The notes: generated from the sequence alone by a model not told the origin. 45,117 nucleotides of DNA from Rhodobacteraceae bacterium WD3A24 (GCA_002967695.1 PUHN01000027.1:1-45117); one strand, 5' to 3'; numbered from the stretch's first letter, positions 28,810-38,573 are shown. Made by a program: numbers and translations.

Positions 28810-29664
28810 ATGCGTCTTGTTCTTCTCACCACGCTCGTGATGACACTCTTTGCGGCGAACTCGCTGCTCAACCGGCTCGCGCTGGCCGAGGGCGCGATCG
28901 GCGCGGCCGATTTCGCCGCGCTGCGGCTGGCGGCCGGGGCGCTGACCCTCGTGGCGCTGGTCATCTGGCGCGACGGCGGGGCGCGCGCCCTGCGCGGGGC
29001 ACAGGCGGCCGGCGCGGGCGCGCTGGCGCTCTATGTCGTGGGGTTTTCCTATGCCTATCTGAGCCTGGATGCGGGGCTGGGCGCGCTGATCCTGTTCGGC
29101 GGGGTTCAGGTGACGATGTTCGCCGGCGCCGCGCTGTCGGGCGAGCGCCCCACCCCGCAGCGGCTCGGCGGCGCGGCGCTGGCCTTTGCGGGCCTGGTCT
29201 GGCTGGTCAGCCCCGCCGGTGTTGCCCCCGCCCCCGGAGGGGCGGCGATGATGCTGGCGGCGGCGCTGGGTTGGGGGATCTATTCGCTGCGCGGCGCGCG
29301 CGCGGCCGACCCGCTTGCGGTGACGGCGGGAAATTTCGCCATGGCGCTGCCGCTGGGTTTGGGGGTCGTCCTGCTCGCCCGCGACGGGGGCATCCCGGTC
29401 AGCGCGGCAGGTGTCGGATATGCCGTGGCCTCGGGCGCGCTGACCTCGGGGCTGGGCTACGCGCTGTGGTATGCCGTCCTGCCCCGGCTGGCATCGACTG
29501 CGGCGGGGGTCGCGCAGCTCACGGTTCCGGTAATCGCGATGATCGGCGGCGCGGCTTTCCTCGCCGAGACGCCGGGGCTGCGCACTGTCGCGGCTTCCGT
29601 CGTGGTGCTGGGGGGTGTGGCGGTATCGCTGCTGGGCGGGCGGCGGCGCGCTCCCCGGCCCTGA
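28810..29664 (+). CDS. DMT superfamily (EamA) permease
   Basis: A 284-residue inner-membrane transporter with ten predicted helices in two EamA repeats, starting MRLVLLTTLVMTLFAANSLLNRLAL. The first repeat includes FAALRLAAGALTL and the second GALTSGLGYALWY and LTVPVIAMIGGAAFLAE, all typical of drug/metabolite exporters. Substrate not identifiable. The ATG has no strong Shine-Dalgarno; the gene begins just over 100 bases after the groEL terminator and is probably independent of it. Confidence 0.88.
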   Translation: MRLVLLTTLVMTLFAANSLLNRLALAEGAIGAADFAALRLAAGALTLVALVIWRDGGARALRGAQAAGAGALALYVVGFSYAYLSLDAGLGALILFGGVQVTMFAGAALSGERPTPQRLGGAALAFAGLVWLVSPAGVAPAPGGAAMMLAAALGWGIYSLRGARAADPLAVTAGNFAMALPLGLGVVLLARDGGIPVSAAGVGYAVASGALTSGLGYALWYAVLPRLASTAAGVAQLTVPVIAMIGGAAFLAETPGLRTVAASVVVLGGVAVSLLGGRRRAPRP

Positions 29665-29700
29665 CCCTGAGCGGGCCGGCGGGATCGCGCCGCGGCCGGT

Positions 29701-29934
29701 TCAGTGCACGCTGACCGGCGCCATGTCGTTCTGGCGGGCAAGCACGAAGGCCAGCCGGCGGTCGCGCACCAGCGCAAGCCGCTCGCCGTCGGAATCATGG
29801 ACGGCATAGAGCGTCTCGAGCCCGCCGACCTCGCGCCTGACCTCGTCGGGAAGATCGGCCACCGCGACCGGGCGCACATAGACGATGCGGTTGGCGTTGT
29901 CGGCGTCCTGATCGATTTCGAATTTCGTGTGCAT
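29701..29934 (-). CDS. DUF1150 family protein, partner gene of hsp20
   Basis: A 77-residue soluble protein of the alphaproteobacterial DUF1150 family, function unknown. It starts MHTKFEIDQDADNANRIVYVRPV and contains the LPDEVRREVGGLETLYAVHDSDGERLALV core followed by LAFVLARQNDMAPVSVH. It begins 17 bases after the hsp20 stop and is almost certainly transcribed with it, so it is probably heat-inducible. Such pairing is recurrent in the order, which suggests a role with the small chaperone. Confidence 0.88.
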   Translation of the reverse strand: MHTKFEIDQDADNANRIVYVRPVAVADLPDEVRREVGGLETLYAVHDSDGERLALVRDRRLAFVLARQNDMAPVSVH

Positions 29935-29951
29935 GTCGTCGTCCTTTCCTG

Positions 29952-30365
29952 TCACGCGCGGCCTATCGCGATCTTCTGTATGCGCGGCTCGGGCTGGGCG
30001 CGGTGGAGATCGATGTGCAGCAGGCCGTCCTGCAAGTGCGCCGCGGCAACCTCGACCCCCTCTGCCAGCACGAAACTGCGCTGGAACTGCCGCCGTGCGA
30101 TGCCGCGATGCAGGAACACGCGGCCCTCGTCCTCGTCTGCCTGACGGCCGCGGATCACGAGCTGGCGGTCCTCGACGGAGATCGAGAGATCGTCTTCGGT
30201 AAATCCCGCCACCGCCAGAGTGATGCGATAGGCGTTCTCGCCGGCCTGCTCGATGTTGAAGGGCGGATAGCCCTCGGCGCCGGACTTCGCGCTCCGCTCG
30301 GCGAGGCGCTCCAGCTCTTCGAACCCCAGCAGGAAGGGGTGCGTGCGGAAAGTCATTTTCGTCAT
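29952..30365 (-). CDS. Small heat shock protein Hsp20 (IbpA-like)
   Basis: A holdase that traps unfolding proteins for refolding by DnaK/ClpB. The 137-residue protein has an N-terminal arm (RTHPFLLGFEELERL), an alpha-crystallin domain from about 33 to 125 (YPPFNIEQAGENAYRITLAVAGF to LLHIDLHRAQPE) and a short tail with a possible IxI motif (IAI). The start is at MTKMTFRTHP, with AGGAC upstream. A sigma32-like promoter lies 65-93 bases before the start. Its operon partner is the DUF1150 gene. Confidence 0.94.
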   Translation of the reverse strand: MTKMTFRTHPFLLGFEELERLAERSAKSGAEGYPPFNIEQAGENAYRITLAVAGFTEDDLSISVEDRQLVIRGRQADEDEGRVFLHRGIARRQFQRSFVLAEGVEVAAAHLQDGLLHIDLHRAQPEPRIQKIAIGRA

Positions 30366-30429
30366 CGGGCATGTCCTGTTTCAAGCGACATCGCGGTGCG
30401 GGCCCCAGTGCGGCGACCCGGCCCGGCAG

Positions 30430-30458
30430 ATATGGGGGCGCCGCGCCGGGCCGGCAAG
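30430..30458 (-). promoter_or_regulatory. Sigma32 (RpoH)-type promoter of hsp20
   Basis: On the minus strand CTTGCC (-35) and CCATAT (-10) are separated by 17 bases, close to the alphaproteobacterial RpoH consensus (CTTGAA, CCATAT). It lies just ahead of the small heat shock gene. Confidence 0.7.
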
Positions 30459-30492
30459 AGGCCGCGCGTGCCCGACGGGTGCGCCGAGACCT

Positions 30493-30521
30493 TTGCCGTG
30501 CGGCGAAAATGGCGCTATCCT
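30493..30521 (+). promoter_or_regulatory. Putative promoter of the DUF465 gene
   Basis: TTGCCG (30493-30498) and TATCCT (30516-30521) are 17 bases apart and 36 bases ahead of the DUF465 start. It diverges from the hsp20 promoter. Confidence 0.5.
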
Positions 30522-30556
30522 GAGAATCCACCTCACAACCGATTCGCAGGCCTGCC

Positions 30557-30775
30557 ATGAACGCTCCCACCGAACTCAAGGGCGACGACGTGCGTCGCGT
30601 CACGCTTGAGGTGTTGCGCCGGCGTCACCGCGATCTCGACGAGGCCATCTCCGCGCTGCAGGAATCGGGGCGGGGCGATGCGCTCGCCATCGGCCGGCTC
30701 AAGAAGGAAAAGCTCGCCCTCAAGGACGAGATCGCGCGGCTGGAGGATCAGCTTACCCCCGATATCATTGCCTGA
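30557..30775 (+). CDS. DUF465 (YdcH-like) small coiled-coil protein
   Basis: A 72-residue, highly charged helical protein of the DUF465/YdcH family, function unknown. It contains RRRHRDLDEAISALQ and the pattern IGRLKKEKLALKDEIARLE, which forms a helical hairpin in this family. It ends QLTPDIIA. It precedes purEK, but a separate purE promoter lies between. Confidence 0.88.
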   Translation: MNAPTELKGDDVRRVTLEVLRRRHRDLDEAISALQESGRGDALAIGRLKKEKLALKDEIARLEDQLTPDIIA

Positions 30776-30790
30776 GCGCGGCACCGGCGA

Positions 30791-30818
30791 TTGCCACTGC
30801 CGCCCGCGCGGCTATAGT
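30791..30818 (+). promoter_or_regulatory. Putative purEK promoter and leader palindrome
   Basis: TTGCCA (30791-30796) and TATAGT (30813-30818) are separated by 16 bases. A perfect palindrome GCCCGGCCGCGGCCGGGC follows at 30825-30842, within the predicted leader and 26 bases before the purE start. It could pair as a hairpin in the mRNA. Confidence 0.6.
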
Positions 30819-30868
30819 GCGCGCGCCCGGCCGCGGCCGGGCCATCGGCATGAACAAGCGGGGGCGGC

Positions 30869-31366
30869 ATGGCGGATGCGTTGCAGCCGAAAGTCGGTAT
30901 CGTCATGGGCAGCCAGTCCGACTGGGCGACCATCAAGGAAGCGGCGCTGATGCTCGACGAGCTCGGCGTGGCGCATGAGGCGCGAATCGTTTCGGCGCAC
31001 CGCACGCCCGACCGGCTCTGGGCCTATGGGTGCGCCGCCGCCGGGCGCGGTTTGCAGGTCATCATCGCCGGGGCCGGCGGTGCGGCGCATCTGCCGGGCA
31101 TGATGGCCTCCAAGACCCGGCTGCCGGTGATCGGGGTGCCGGTGCAGACCCGCGCGCTGTCGGGCATCGACAGCTTGTATTCGATCGTGCAGATGCCGCG
31201 TGGCTTCCCGGTGGCGACGATGGCGATCGGCGCGGCCGGCGCGGCGAATGCCGGGCTGATGGCGGCCGAGATCCTTGCATTGTCCGATCCCGCCCTGGCG
31301 TCGCGTCTGGAGGCGTGGCGCGCTGCCCTGTCCGAGTCCATCCCCGAGGAGCCGCGTGATGACTGA
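30869..31366 (+). CDS. purE: N5-carboxyaminoimidazole ribonucleotide mutase PurE
   Basis: Class I PurE rearranges N5-CAIR to CAIR in purine synthesis. The 165-residue protein has the GSQSDW nucleotide-binding start, active-site His in VSAHRTPDR, the loop [14 protein letters not shown], and [17 protein letters not shown] is at [14 protein letters not shown]. Its last eight bases overlap the start of purK, which makes the substrate of PurE; the two are translated together. Confidence 0.98.
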   Translation: MADALQPKVGIVMGSQSDWATIKEAALMLDELGVAHEARIVSAHRTPDRLWAYGCAAAGRGLQVIIAGAGGAAHLPGMMASKTRLPVIGVPVQTRALSGIDSLYSIVQMPRGFPVATMAIGAAGAANAGLMAAEILALSDPALASRLEAWRAALSESIPEEPRDD

Positions 31367-32429
31367 CCCCCTCGCGCCAGGCGGCGTGATCGGCATTCTG
31401 GGCGGCGGCCAACTCGGCCGGATGCTGGCCATGGCGGCGGCGCGGCTGGGCCTGCGCGCGCATGTCTTCGACCCCGCCCGCGACTGCCCGGCCGCGCAGG
31501 TCGCCGCCGGCCATGAATGCGCGTCCTATGACGACTTCGCCGCGCTGGAACGCTTCGCCGACGGGGTCGATGTCATCACCTACGAGTTCGAGAACATCCC
31601 CGTGGACGCGCTCGACATCCTTGAGGCGCGCAAGCCGATCCGGCCCAACCGCATGGCTCTGGCCGTCAGCCAGGACCGGCTGGAGGAAAAGCGCTTTGTC
31701 GCCGGGCTGGGGCTTCAGGTGGCGCCCTTTGCGGCGGTCGACGACGCCGATACGCTCGACCTCGCGCTGGCCGACATCCCGCCGCCGGGCATCCTCAAGA
31801 CCCGGCGCATGGGCTATGACGGCAAGGGGCAGTTCCGGCTCGACGGCGCGGGCGACGCCGAGGCCGCGCTTGCCGAGATGGCCGGGGCGCCGGCCATCCT
31901 CGAAGGCTTCGTCGCTTTTGAGCGCGAAATCTCGGTGATCGCCGCACGCGGTCTGTCGGGCGAGGTGGCCGCCTTCGACCCCGGCGAGAACATCCATGAG
32001 GGCGGCATCCTGCGGCGGACCACCGTGCCCGCGCCGATATCGCCGGCCCGGCGCAGCGACGCGGTTCTGCTGGCGGCGCGGGTTGTCAACGCGCTCGATT
32101 ATGTGGGCGTGATGGGGGTGGAGCTGTTCGACACGCGCGCGGGGCTGATCGTCAACGAGATCGCGCCGCGCGTGCACAATTCGGGCCACTGGACCCAGCA
32201 GGGCTGTGCGGTCGATCAGTTCGAGCAGCACATTCGCGCCGTTGCCGGCTGGCCGCTGGGCGACGGCGCGCGCTTTGCCGATGTCGAGATGGAAAACCTG
32301 ATCGGCGCCGATGTCGAACGGGTGCCGCAGATCGCGCGCCAGCGCGACGCCGCCATCCATCTCTACGGCAAGGCCGAGGCCCGGCCGGGGCGCAAGATGG
32401 GGCATGTCAACCACGTCCTGCGCGGCTGA
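31359..32429 (+). CDS. purK: 5-(carboxyamino)imidazole ribonucleotide synthase PurK
   Basis: An ATP-grasp enzyme that makes N5-CAIR from AIR, bicarbonate and ATP. The 356-residue protein has [12 protein letters not shown] at the N-terminus, the ATP-grasp segments [12 protein letters not shown] and the metal/nucleotide end [15 protein letters not shown], and finishes [11 protein letters not shown], all family hallmarks. GAGGAG lies upstream of the ATG, inside the end of purE. Other pur genes are not in the window. Confidence 0.97.
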   Translation: MTDPLAPGGVIGILGGGQLGRMLAMAAARLGLRAHVFDPARDCPAAQVAAGHECASYDDFAALERFADGVDVITYEFENIPVDALDILEARKPIRPNRMALAVSQDRLEEKRFVAGLGLQVAPFAAVDDADTLDLALADIPPPGILKTRRMGYDGKGQFRLDGAGDAEAALAEMAGAPAILEGFVAFEREISVIAARGLSGEVAAFDPGENIHEGGILRRTTVPAPISPARRSDAVLLAARVVNALDYVGVMGVELFDTRAGLIVNEIAPRVHNSGHWTQQGCAVDQFEQHIRAVAGWPLGDGARFADVEMENLIGADVERVPQIARQRDAAIHLYGKAEARPGRKMGHVNHVLRG

Positions 32430-32446
32430 GCGGCCCGAACGCGAGG

Positions 32447-33241
32447 TCAGTCCTCCGCACCGTCCTCGAAAAGCCGCATCAGCGCGGCGCCAAGCGTCAG
32501 ATCGGGGTCAAAGGCGCCGTTTTCGAGGAATTCCAGCGCCTGCGTGATGACAAGCGGGTTGAGCATCATGAAGGTATGCGTGACCGGCAGCACGATGTGA
32601 TCGCTCATGCCCTGCAGGCGGGTGCTCTCGACCGAGACCTTGCCGTCATCGACGCCCTCGATGATCGCCGAGTAGAGCGGGTTGAGCGACTGGTCGCCCG
32701 CGATCACGCCGAGTTCGTATTCGGGCAGCGACAGCCGGTTGGGCGCGGAGTCCGGGGCGGTTCCCAACTCCATCCCGGCGGGGCCGTTGATCCAGCGGAA
32801 CGCGCCGATATCGCTGAAGGCGTCGACCAGCTGCGATCCGCGGTTGGGCGGGGCCAGCATCACCACGCGGCCCATCACCGGCGGCCGGTTGTCCTGCAGC
32901 CAGGCACGGGCGAGGATGCCGCCCATTGAATGGGTGACAAAATGGGTGCGCAGCCCGTCGCAGCGCGCCACGTCGTCGCCGACATCGGCGATAAGATCCT
33001 CGATGGGCTCGTCCGTCGACGGGTAGCCCTCATTGACCACGGCATAGCCCTGCCGGCGCAGGGCTTCGGCGAAAGCCAGCATCGAGATCTCCGTGCGTGC
33101 CAGCCCGTGCAGCAGGACGACGCATTCGCCCCGCGCGCCCTCCGCCTGCACGGATTCGGGACGTGGCGCGGGCGGATTGGCGGGCGCGTCGGCCCACAAC
33201 GGGAACGCAATGACGAGCACAAGGGCAATGATACGATGCAT
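32447..33241 (-). CDS. Secreted alpha/beta-hydrolase (lipase/esterase-like)
   Basis: A 264-residue hydrolase with an N-terminal signal ([20 protein letters not shown], likely cleaved near residue 18). The nucleophile elbow is THSMGG, with Ser105; the usual first Gly of GxSxG is Thr, as in some lipase subfamilies. The oxyanion strand is VVLLHGL (41-47). Candidate acid and base are Asp198/199 and His222 (VTHTFMM). Substrate unknown; a periplasmic or extracellular lipid or ester is plausible. It lies between purK and a Nudix gene, on the opposite strand to both. Confidence 0.85.
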   Translation of the reverse strand: MHRIIALVLVIAFPLWADAPANPPAPRPESVQAEGARGECVVLLHGLARTEISMLAFAEALRRQGYAVVNEGYPSTDEPIEDLIADVGDDVARCDGLRTHFVTHSMGGILARAWLQDNRPPVMGRVVMLAPPNRGSQLVDAFSDIGAFRWINGPAGMELGTAPDSAPNRLSLPEYELGVIAGDQSLNPLYSAIIEGVDDGKVSVESTRLQGMSDHIVLPVTHTFMMLNPLVITQALEFLENGAFDPDLTLGAALMRLFEDGAED

Positions 33242-33328
33242 GCGCCTACTCTATCGCATCGCGGCGGTGGGTGGAATCGCCGTCTCGCCCGGCTGGACAG
33301 CCGCGCTTTGCCGCGCCAGAAGAAGGGC

Positions 33329-33775
33329 ATGAGCGTGCCCTCCCCCCGACTGGCCGTCCGTGGCGTGATCCTCCGAAATGACCGGCTGTTGATCGTCAAC
33401 GCCTATCCCGAGGGGCGCAGCGATCTGTGGTGCGCCCCGGGTGGCGGGGTGGAGCGGGGCACGTCGCTGCCCGAGAATCTGCGCCGGGAGGTGCATGAGG
33501 AAACCGGGCTCGACATCGCGGTTGGCGCGCCATGCCTGGTCAACGAGTTCCACGACCCGGCGTCCGGCTTTCACCAGTGCGACATCTACTTCCGCGCCCG
33601 CATCGTGGGCGGCGCGCTCGACGCGGCCTGGCGCGATCCGCTGGGCGTGGTCAACCAGCGCCGCTTCGTCACGCGCGACGAGCTGGCGGCCTTGCGTTTC
33701 AAGCCCGACAGCCTGCCGCGGGTCGCCTGGGGCGAGGGGTTGCTCTACGACCCGCTGGAGCCGATCGTGCGCTGA
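33329..33775 (+). CDS. Nudix hydrolase
   Basis: A 148-residue Nudix-fold protein that would hydrolyse a nucleoside-diphosphate-linked compound. The box is GGGVERGTSLPENLRREVHEETGL (split here as GGGVERGTSLPENLR and REVHEETGL): the REVHEE metal-binding core is intact, but the upstream conserved Glu of the Nudix box is replaced by Thr45. The start was placed at MSVPSPRL, where GAAGGG is close upstream, and the longer frame lies in the divergent hydrolase. Substrate cannot be told; related proteins act on ADP-ribose or nucleotide sugars. Confidence 0.85.
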   Translation: MSVPSPRLAVRGVILRNDRLLIVNAYPEGRSDLWCAPGGGVERGTSLPENLRREVHEETGLDIAVGAPCLVNEFHDPASGFHQCDIYFRARIVGGALDAAWRDPLGVVNQRRFVTRDELAALRFKPDSLPRVAWGEGLLYDPLEPIVR

Positions 33776-33799
33776 ATGCGCCGCGCCCGGCGCGCCCGC

Positions 33800-34930
33800 T
33801 CAGGGCGCGCCGGGCGCGGCGAAAAAGGCCGGCCGAAGAAGCTTGAGCGTGAGCGCGCCCAGACCCGCCAGCGTGATCAGGACGACGAAGATCCATCCCA
33901 GAAGCGGGATCAGCGCGATCAGTGCCACCAGCACCGCGCCGAGCACGGCCGCGATCACGCGCTGGCCGAGGCTGGCGGGCTCCCCCCGCCCCACCGCGAT
34001 GAGCACGCCCGCGCCAAAGCTGTAGGCGCCGATCACATAGCCCGCGAGACTGGCAAGTGCTGCGATCAGCAACGCCGCCGGGCTGAGGAAGATGCCCACG
34101 ATGGTGACCGCGAAGACCACGCCCGCGCCGATCAGCGCCGAGAGGGTGAGAAACCCGTAGCCCAGCGTCCCGAATGGACGGGCCAGCACGCGGCGGCGCA
34201 TGGCCGCCATCCCCTCGGGGGCAACGGCGGCCAGCAACGCGGCCAACGCGGCCACCACGAGGACGCCGGCGAGGAACCCGCCGATGATCTGCCCCCACGA
34301 CGGATGGGCGAAGGGCGGCTCGACGCCTTCCCATTCCTCAAGCTCGTGGCGGGTGATGCGCTCGGCCGGGATGACGGACTCGGGGATGTCGAATTGCGCG
34401 TCCGCCTCGGCATAGAGCCGCAGCGCCCCGTCGATCCGTGCCCCCGCGCCGAAGGAAAGACGTTCGGGCGCGATCGCCGCGTCGCCGGAGATGACGCCGT
34501 TGATCGCGATGTCTTCGCCGCCGAGCAGGGCGGTGCCCCCGATATCCGAATTCACCCGCAGATCGGAGCCGGCAGCACGCAGGTTGCCGTCCACCGGCGC
34601 GTCGACGACGATTTCGTAACCGGCGAGCGTTGCATTGCCCCCCACGCCGGCGGCGACGAGGACGTCCATGCCCGCGCCGTAGAGGTTGCCGCCCACGGGG
34701 GCGTTCACCTGGACCCTGCGGCCGGCGAGATGCGCGGCGCCGGACACGGATGTCTGCATCCGCACCGTCTCGCCGGCGAGGAAAAGGTCGTCGGTATCGG
34801 CCGTCTCGAACACGACGAAGTCACCGGCGGCAAAGGAATCGGCGCCGATCCGGAATTGCTGCGCCGTCTCCTGCGCACCGGCCGGCAGCGCGAGGAGAAT
34901 GACGGCGACGAGGGGGGCGAGGATATTCAT
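33800..34930 (-). CDS. Polymer-forming (bactofilin-like) beta-helix membrane protein
   Basis: A 376-residue membrane protein with an N-terminal signal segment (MNILAPLVAVILLALPAGAQ, likely cut near residue 20). Residues about 35-165 form a run of short repeats rich in G, A, V and D (for example VGGNLYGAG, VGGNATLAG, VDGNLRAAG, IGGTALLGG), suggesting a right-handed beta helix as in bactofilins. From about 225 to the end lie four to six hydrophobic helices. AGGAG precedes the ATG. No domain name is certain; the layout suggests a periplasmic or cell-envelope scaffold anchored in the inner membrane. It lies 87 bases after the sulfate-activation gene, in the same direction. Confidence 0.72.
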   Translation of the reverse strand: MNILAPLVAVILLALPAGAQETAQQFRIGADSFAAGDFVVFETADTDDLFLAGETVRMQTSVSGAAHLAGRRVQVNAPVGGNLYGAGMDVLVAAGVGGNATLAGYEIVVDAPVDGNLRAAGSDLRVNSDIGGTALLGGEDIAINGVISGDAAIAPERLSFGAGARIDGALRLYAEADAQFDIPESVIPAERITRHELEEWEGVEPPFAHPSWGQIIGGFLAGVLVVAALAALLAAVAPEGMAAMRRRVLARPFGTLGYGFLTLSALIGAGVVFAVTIVGIFLSPAALLIAALASLAGYVIGAYSFGAGVLIAVGRGEPASLGQRVIAAVLGAVLVALIALIPLLGWIFVVLITLAGLGALTLKLLRPAFFAAPGAP

Positions 34931-35017
34931 GGCAGAACTCCTGAAACTGAAAACGTTCACTGTATGGCGCATCTTCGCGGCCCGCGCTTTGCGCCGGATC
35001 AAATCGGTGTACCGGCC

Positions 35018-36724
35018 CTAGCCGGCGATCAGCCCCATCCCCTCGAGCTTGAGAAGCACCTGCTGGGCGCAGTAATCGACGTCGAAGCCTTCGGTGTCGA
35101 CGCGCAGTTCGGGCGTCTGGGGCTCCTCGTAGGGGTCCGAGATTCCGGTGAATTCCTTGATCTTTCCCTCGCGGGCGAGTTTGTAGAGCCCCTTGCGGTC
35201 GCGGCGCTCGCAGACCTCGAGGCTGGTGGCGACATGGACCTCGACGAAGGCGCCGAAGGCCTCGACCATCTCGCGCACGGCGCGGCGGGTGGCGGTATAG
35301 GGTGCGATCGGCGCGCAGATGGCGATGCCGCCGTTCTTGGTGATCTCCGAGGCGACATAGCCGATGCGCTTGATGTTGAGGTCGCGATGCTCCTTGGAAA
35401 AGCCCAGCTCGCTGGAGAGATGCTTGCGCACCACGTCGCCGTCGAGCAGCGTGACGGGCCTGCCGCCCATCTCCATCAGCTTGACCATCAGCGCGTTGGC
35501 GATGGTCGACTTGCCCGAGCCCGACAGGCCGGTGAAGAACACGGTGAACCCCTGCTGTGCGCGCGGCGGCGAGGTGCGGCGCAGCTCCCGGACCACCTCG
35601 GGAAAGGAGAACCAGTCGGGAATCTCGATGCCCTCGCGCAGCCGGCGGCGCAACTCGGTGCCCGAGATGTTGAGCACCGTCGCGCCCTCCTCGATCTCGT
35701 CTGCGGGCTCGTATTGCGCGCGCTCCTGCACAAAGACCATGTGCTTGAAATCGACCATCTCGATGCCGGCCTCGTCGGCATGCGCCCGCACCAGCTCCTG
35801 CGCGTCGTAGGGGCCGTAGAAATCCTCGCCCGCGCTGTTGTTGCCCGGCCCGGCATGATCGCGGCCCACGATCATGTGTGTGCAGCCGTGATTGCGCCGG
35901 ATCAGCGCGTGCCACAGCGCTTCGCGGGGGCCGGCCATGCGCATGGCGAGGTTGAGCAGGCTCAGATGCGTGGTCGCGGCGGGATACTTGTCGAGCACCG
36001 CCTCGTAGCAGCGCACGCGGGTGAAGTGATCGACGTCGCCGGGCTTGGTCATGCCCACCACCGGATGGATGAGCAGGTTGGCCTGCGCTTCCTTGGTGGC
36101 GCGGAAGGTCAGCTCCTGGTGGGCGCGGTGGAGGGGGTTGCGCGTCTGGAAGGCGACGATGCGCCGCCAGCCCATCTTGCGAAAGAAGGTGCGCAGCTCG
36201 TTGGGCGTGTCGCGCCGGGCGCGGAAATCGTAATGGGTGGGCGGCTGGATGCCGGTCACCGGCCCGCCCAGATAGACCGGCCCCGCGGAGTGGTGCAAAT
36301 AGTTGACCGCCGGGTGGGCGATGTCGTCGGCGCCATAGACGGCCTGGGCCTCGCGCGCCTTGTCGGGGTACCACTTGTCGGTGATCGACAGGATGGCGAG
36401 GATCACGCCCTCGGCGTCACGCAGGGCAATGTCCTGGCCGGGTTCGACCCGCTCGGCGAATTGCTCCGACACGTCGAGCGTGACCGGAATCGGCCACAGC
36501 GCGCCGTCGGCCAGCCGCATGTCCTCGACGACGCGATCATAATCGGCCTGGCCGAGAAAACCCTTGAGCGGGTTGAACCCCCCGTTCATCAGCAGTTCGA
36601 GATCGCAGACCTGCCGCTGGGTGAGATCCCAATACGGCAGCTCGCCCGCCTCCGCACCCAGCTTGCGGGCGCTTTCGGCGGAGACATAGAGTTCGGGGAT
36701 CGGGGCGGTGTTGGGCGCGGTCAT
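35018..36724 (-). CDS. Bifunctional sulfate adenylyltransferase/adenylylsulfate kinase (Sat-CysC)
   Basis: Activates sulfate to APS and phosphorylates it to PAPS. The 568-residue fusion has an N-terminal ATP sulfurylase with QTRNPLHRAH (193-202) and GRDHAGPG (287-294), then an APS kinase starting near residue 391 with P-loop GLSGSGKST (399-407) and a LLDGDVVRKHLSSELGFS segment. The order sulfurylase-kinase is that of fused fungal-type enzymes and of several Rhodobacterales homologues. PAPS serves cysteine synthesis and sulfotransferases; a sulfotransferase gene lies 5.4 kb downstream in the window. The start at MTAPNTAPIPELYV is preferred over an ATG 18 codons upstream. Confidence 0.95.
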   Translation of the reverse strand: MTAPNTAPIPELYVSAESARKLGAEAGELPYWDLTQRQVCDLELLMNGGFNPLKGFLGQADYDRVVEDMRLADGALWPIPVTLDVSEQFAERVEPGQDIALRDAEGVILAILSITDKWYPDKAREAQAVYGADDIAHPAVNYLHHSAGPVYLGGPVTGIQPPTHYDFRARRDTPNELRTFFRKMGWRRIVAFQTRNPLHRAHQELTFRATKEAQANLLIHPVVGMTKPGDVDHFTRVRCYEAVLDKYPAATTHLSLLNLAMRMAGPREALWHALIRRNHGCTHMIVGRDHAGPGNNSAGEDFYGPYDAQELVRAHADEAGIEMVDFKHMVFVQERAQYEPADEIEEGATVLNISGTELRRRLREGIEIPDWFSFPEVVRELRRTSPPRAQQGFTVFFTGLSGSGKSTIANALMVKLMEMGGRPVTLLDGDVVRKHLSSELGFSKEHRDLNIKRIGYVASEITKNGGIAICAPIAPYTATRRAVREMVEAFGAFVEVHVATSLEVCERRDRKGLYKLAREGKIKEFTGISDPYEEPQTPELRVDTEGFDVDYCAQQVLLKLEGMGLIAG

Positions 36725-36885
36725 GGGCTCGGGGCTCGCATCCTGTCGATTTGGGGGGCCGGGCCGTCTGACCCGCAACTCGCGAAGCCCAATAGCGCCG
36801 CCGACGGGACGAATTCAAGGCCGAAGGATCGTCCAGGGCCGATCGGGTTCGTCATCGGCGCCCGCCGGCGTCTGCGCGCGGGGCG

Positions 36886-37842
<957 letters not shown>

Positions 37843-37993
37843 TTATCGAATTGCTTTTCATGCATATGTGGTGCATGGGTGGCGGCGCAAGCCCGGCACA
37901 TCCGCCGCATGCCTCAGTCGACAGCCCGCCGCAAGGGCGGCAGAGCCGTCGGGGGAGGAACTGGCGCGTTTGCACCCGGTGACGATGAAATTG

Positions 37994-38043
37994 TTGCGCA
38001 AAATTGAAATAATCTTGCGCGCCTTGGGTCGCTGCGCTAAATT
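37994..38043 (+). promoter_or_regulatory. Putative lrp promoter with paired TTGCGC operator sites
   Basis: TTGCGC occurs at 37994-37999 and 38015-38020, 21 bp apart (two helical turns); the first lies in a palindrome TTGCGCAA. The second copy is a plausible -35, with TAAATT (38038-38043) as -10 at 17-base spacing. Lrp-type proteins often bind such phased sites over their own promoter, so autoregulation is likely. Confidence 0.5.
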
Positions 38044-38072
38044 TCGGAAAAACCGATTACGGAGAGCCGGAA

Positions 38073-38573
38073 ATGCCCGGAAGCAAGCTCGATCCCATTG
38101 ATCGCAGGATTCTCGCCGAACTCCAGGCCGACGGGCGCATGACGAATGTCGAGCTCGCCCGCCGCGTGGGAATCTCGGCGCCGCCATGCCTTCGGCGGGT
38201 GCGCACGCTCGAGGAGGCGGGCTATATCCGCGGCTATCATGCGAAGGTCGATGTGCGCGAGCTGGGATTCGAGGTGCGCGTCTTTGCCATGGTGGGCTTG
38301 CACAGCCAGGCGGAAGCCGACCTTTCGGCCTTTGAGGCGCGCTGCCGCGCCTGGCCGCTGGTGCGCGAATGCCACATGCTCAACGGCGAGATCGATTTCA
38401 TTCTCAAATGTGTCGCGCCCGATCTTTCGACCTTCCAGAGTTTTCTGACAGAGGAACTCACGGCGGCCGAGAATGTCGCCAGCGTCAAGACGAGCCTGGT
38501 GATCCGCTGCGCCAAGGAAGAGCCCGGCGTGCCCTTCGAGGTGCTCGAACAGCGGTTGGAAAAGATGGCCTGA
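38073..38573 (+). CDS. Lrp/AsnC-family transcriptional regulator
   Basis: A 166-residue feast/famine regulator: a helix-turn-helix at about residues 5-55 (LDPIDRRILAELQADGRMTNVELARRVG then CLRRVRTLEEAGYI), and an effector-sensing RAM/ActR-type beta domain (about 65-150). GGAG lies upstream of the ATG. It is divergent from trxB, an arrangement I recall from several Rhodobacterales, so it may regulate trxB or itself. Ligand is unknown but amino-acid-like in this family. Confidence 0.93.
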   Translation: MPGSKLDPIDRRILAELQADGRMTNVELARRVGISAPPCLRRVRTLEEAGYIRGYHAKVDVRELGFEVRVFAMVGLHSQAEADLSAFEARCRAWPLVRECHMLNGEIDFILKCVAPDLSTFQSFLTEELTAAENVASVKTSLVIRCAKEEPGVPFEVLEQRLEKMA

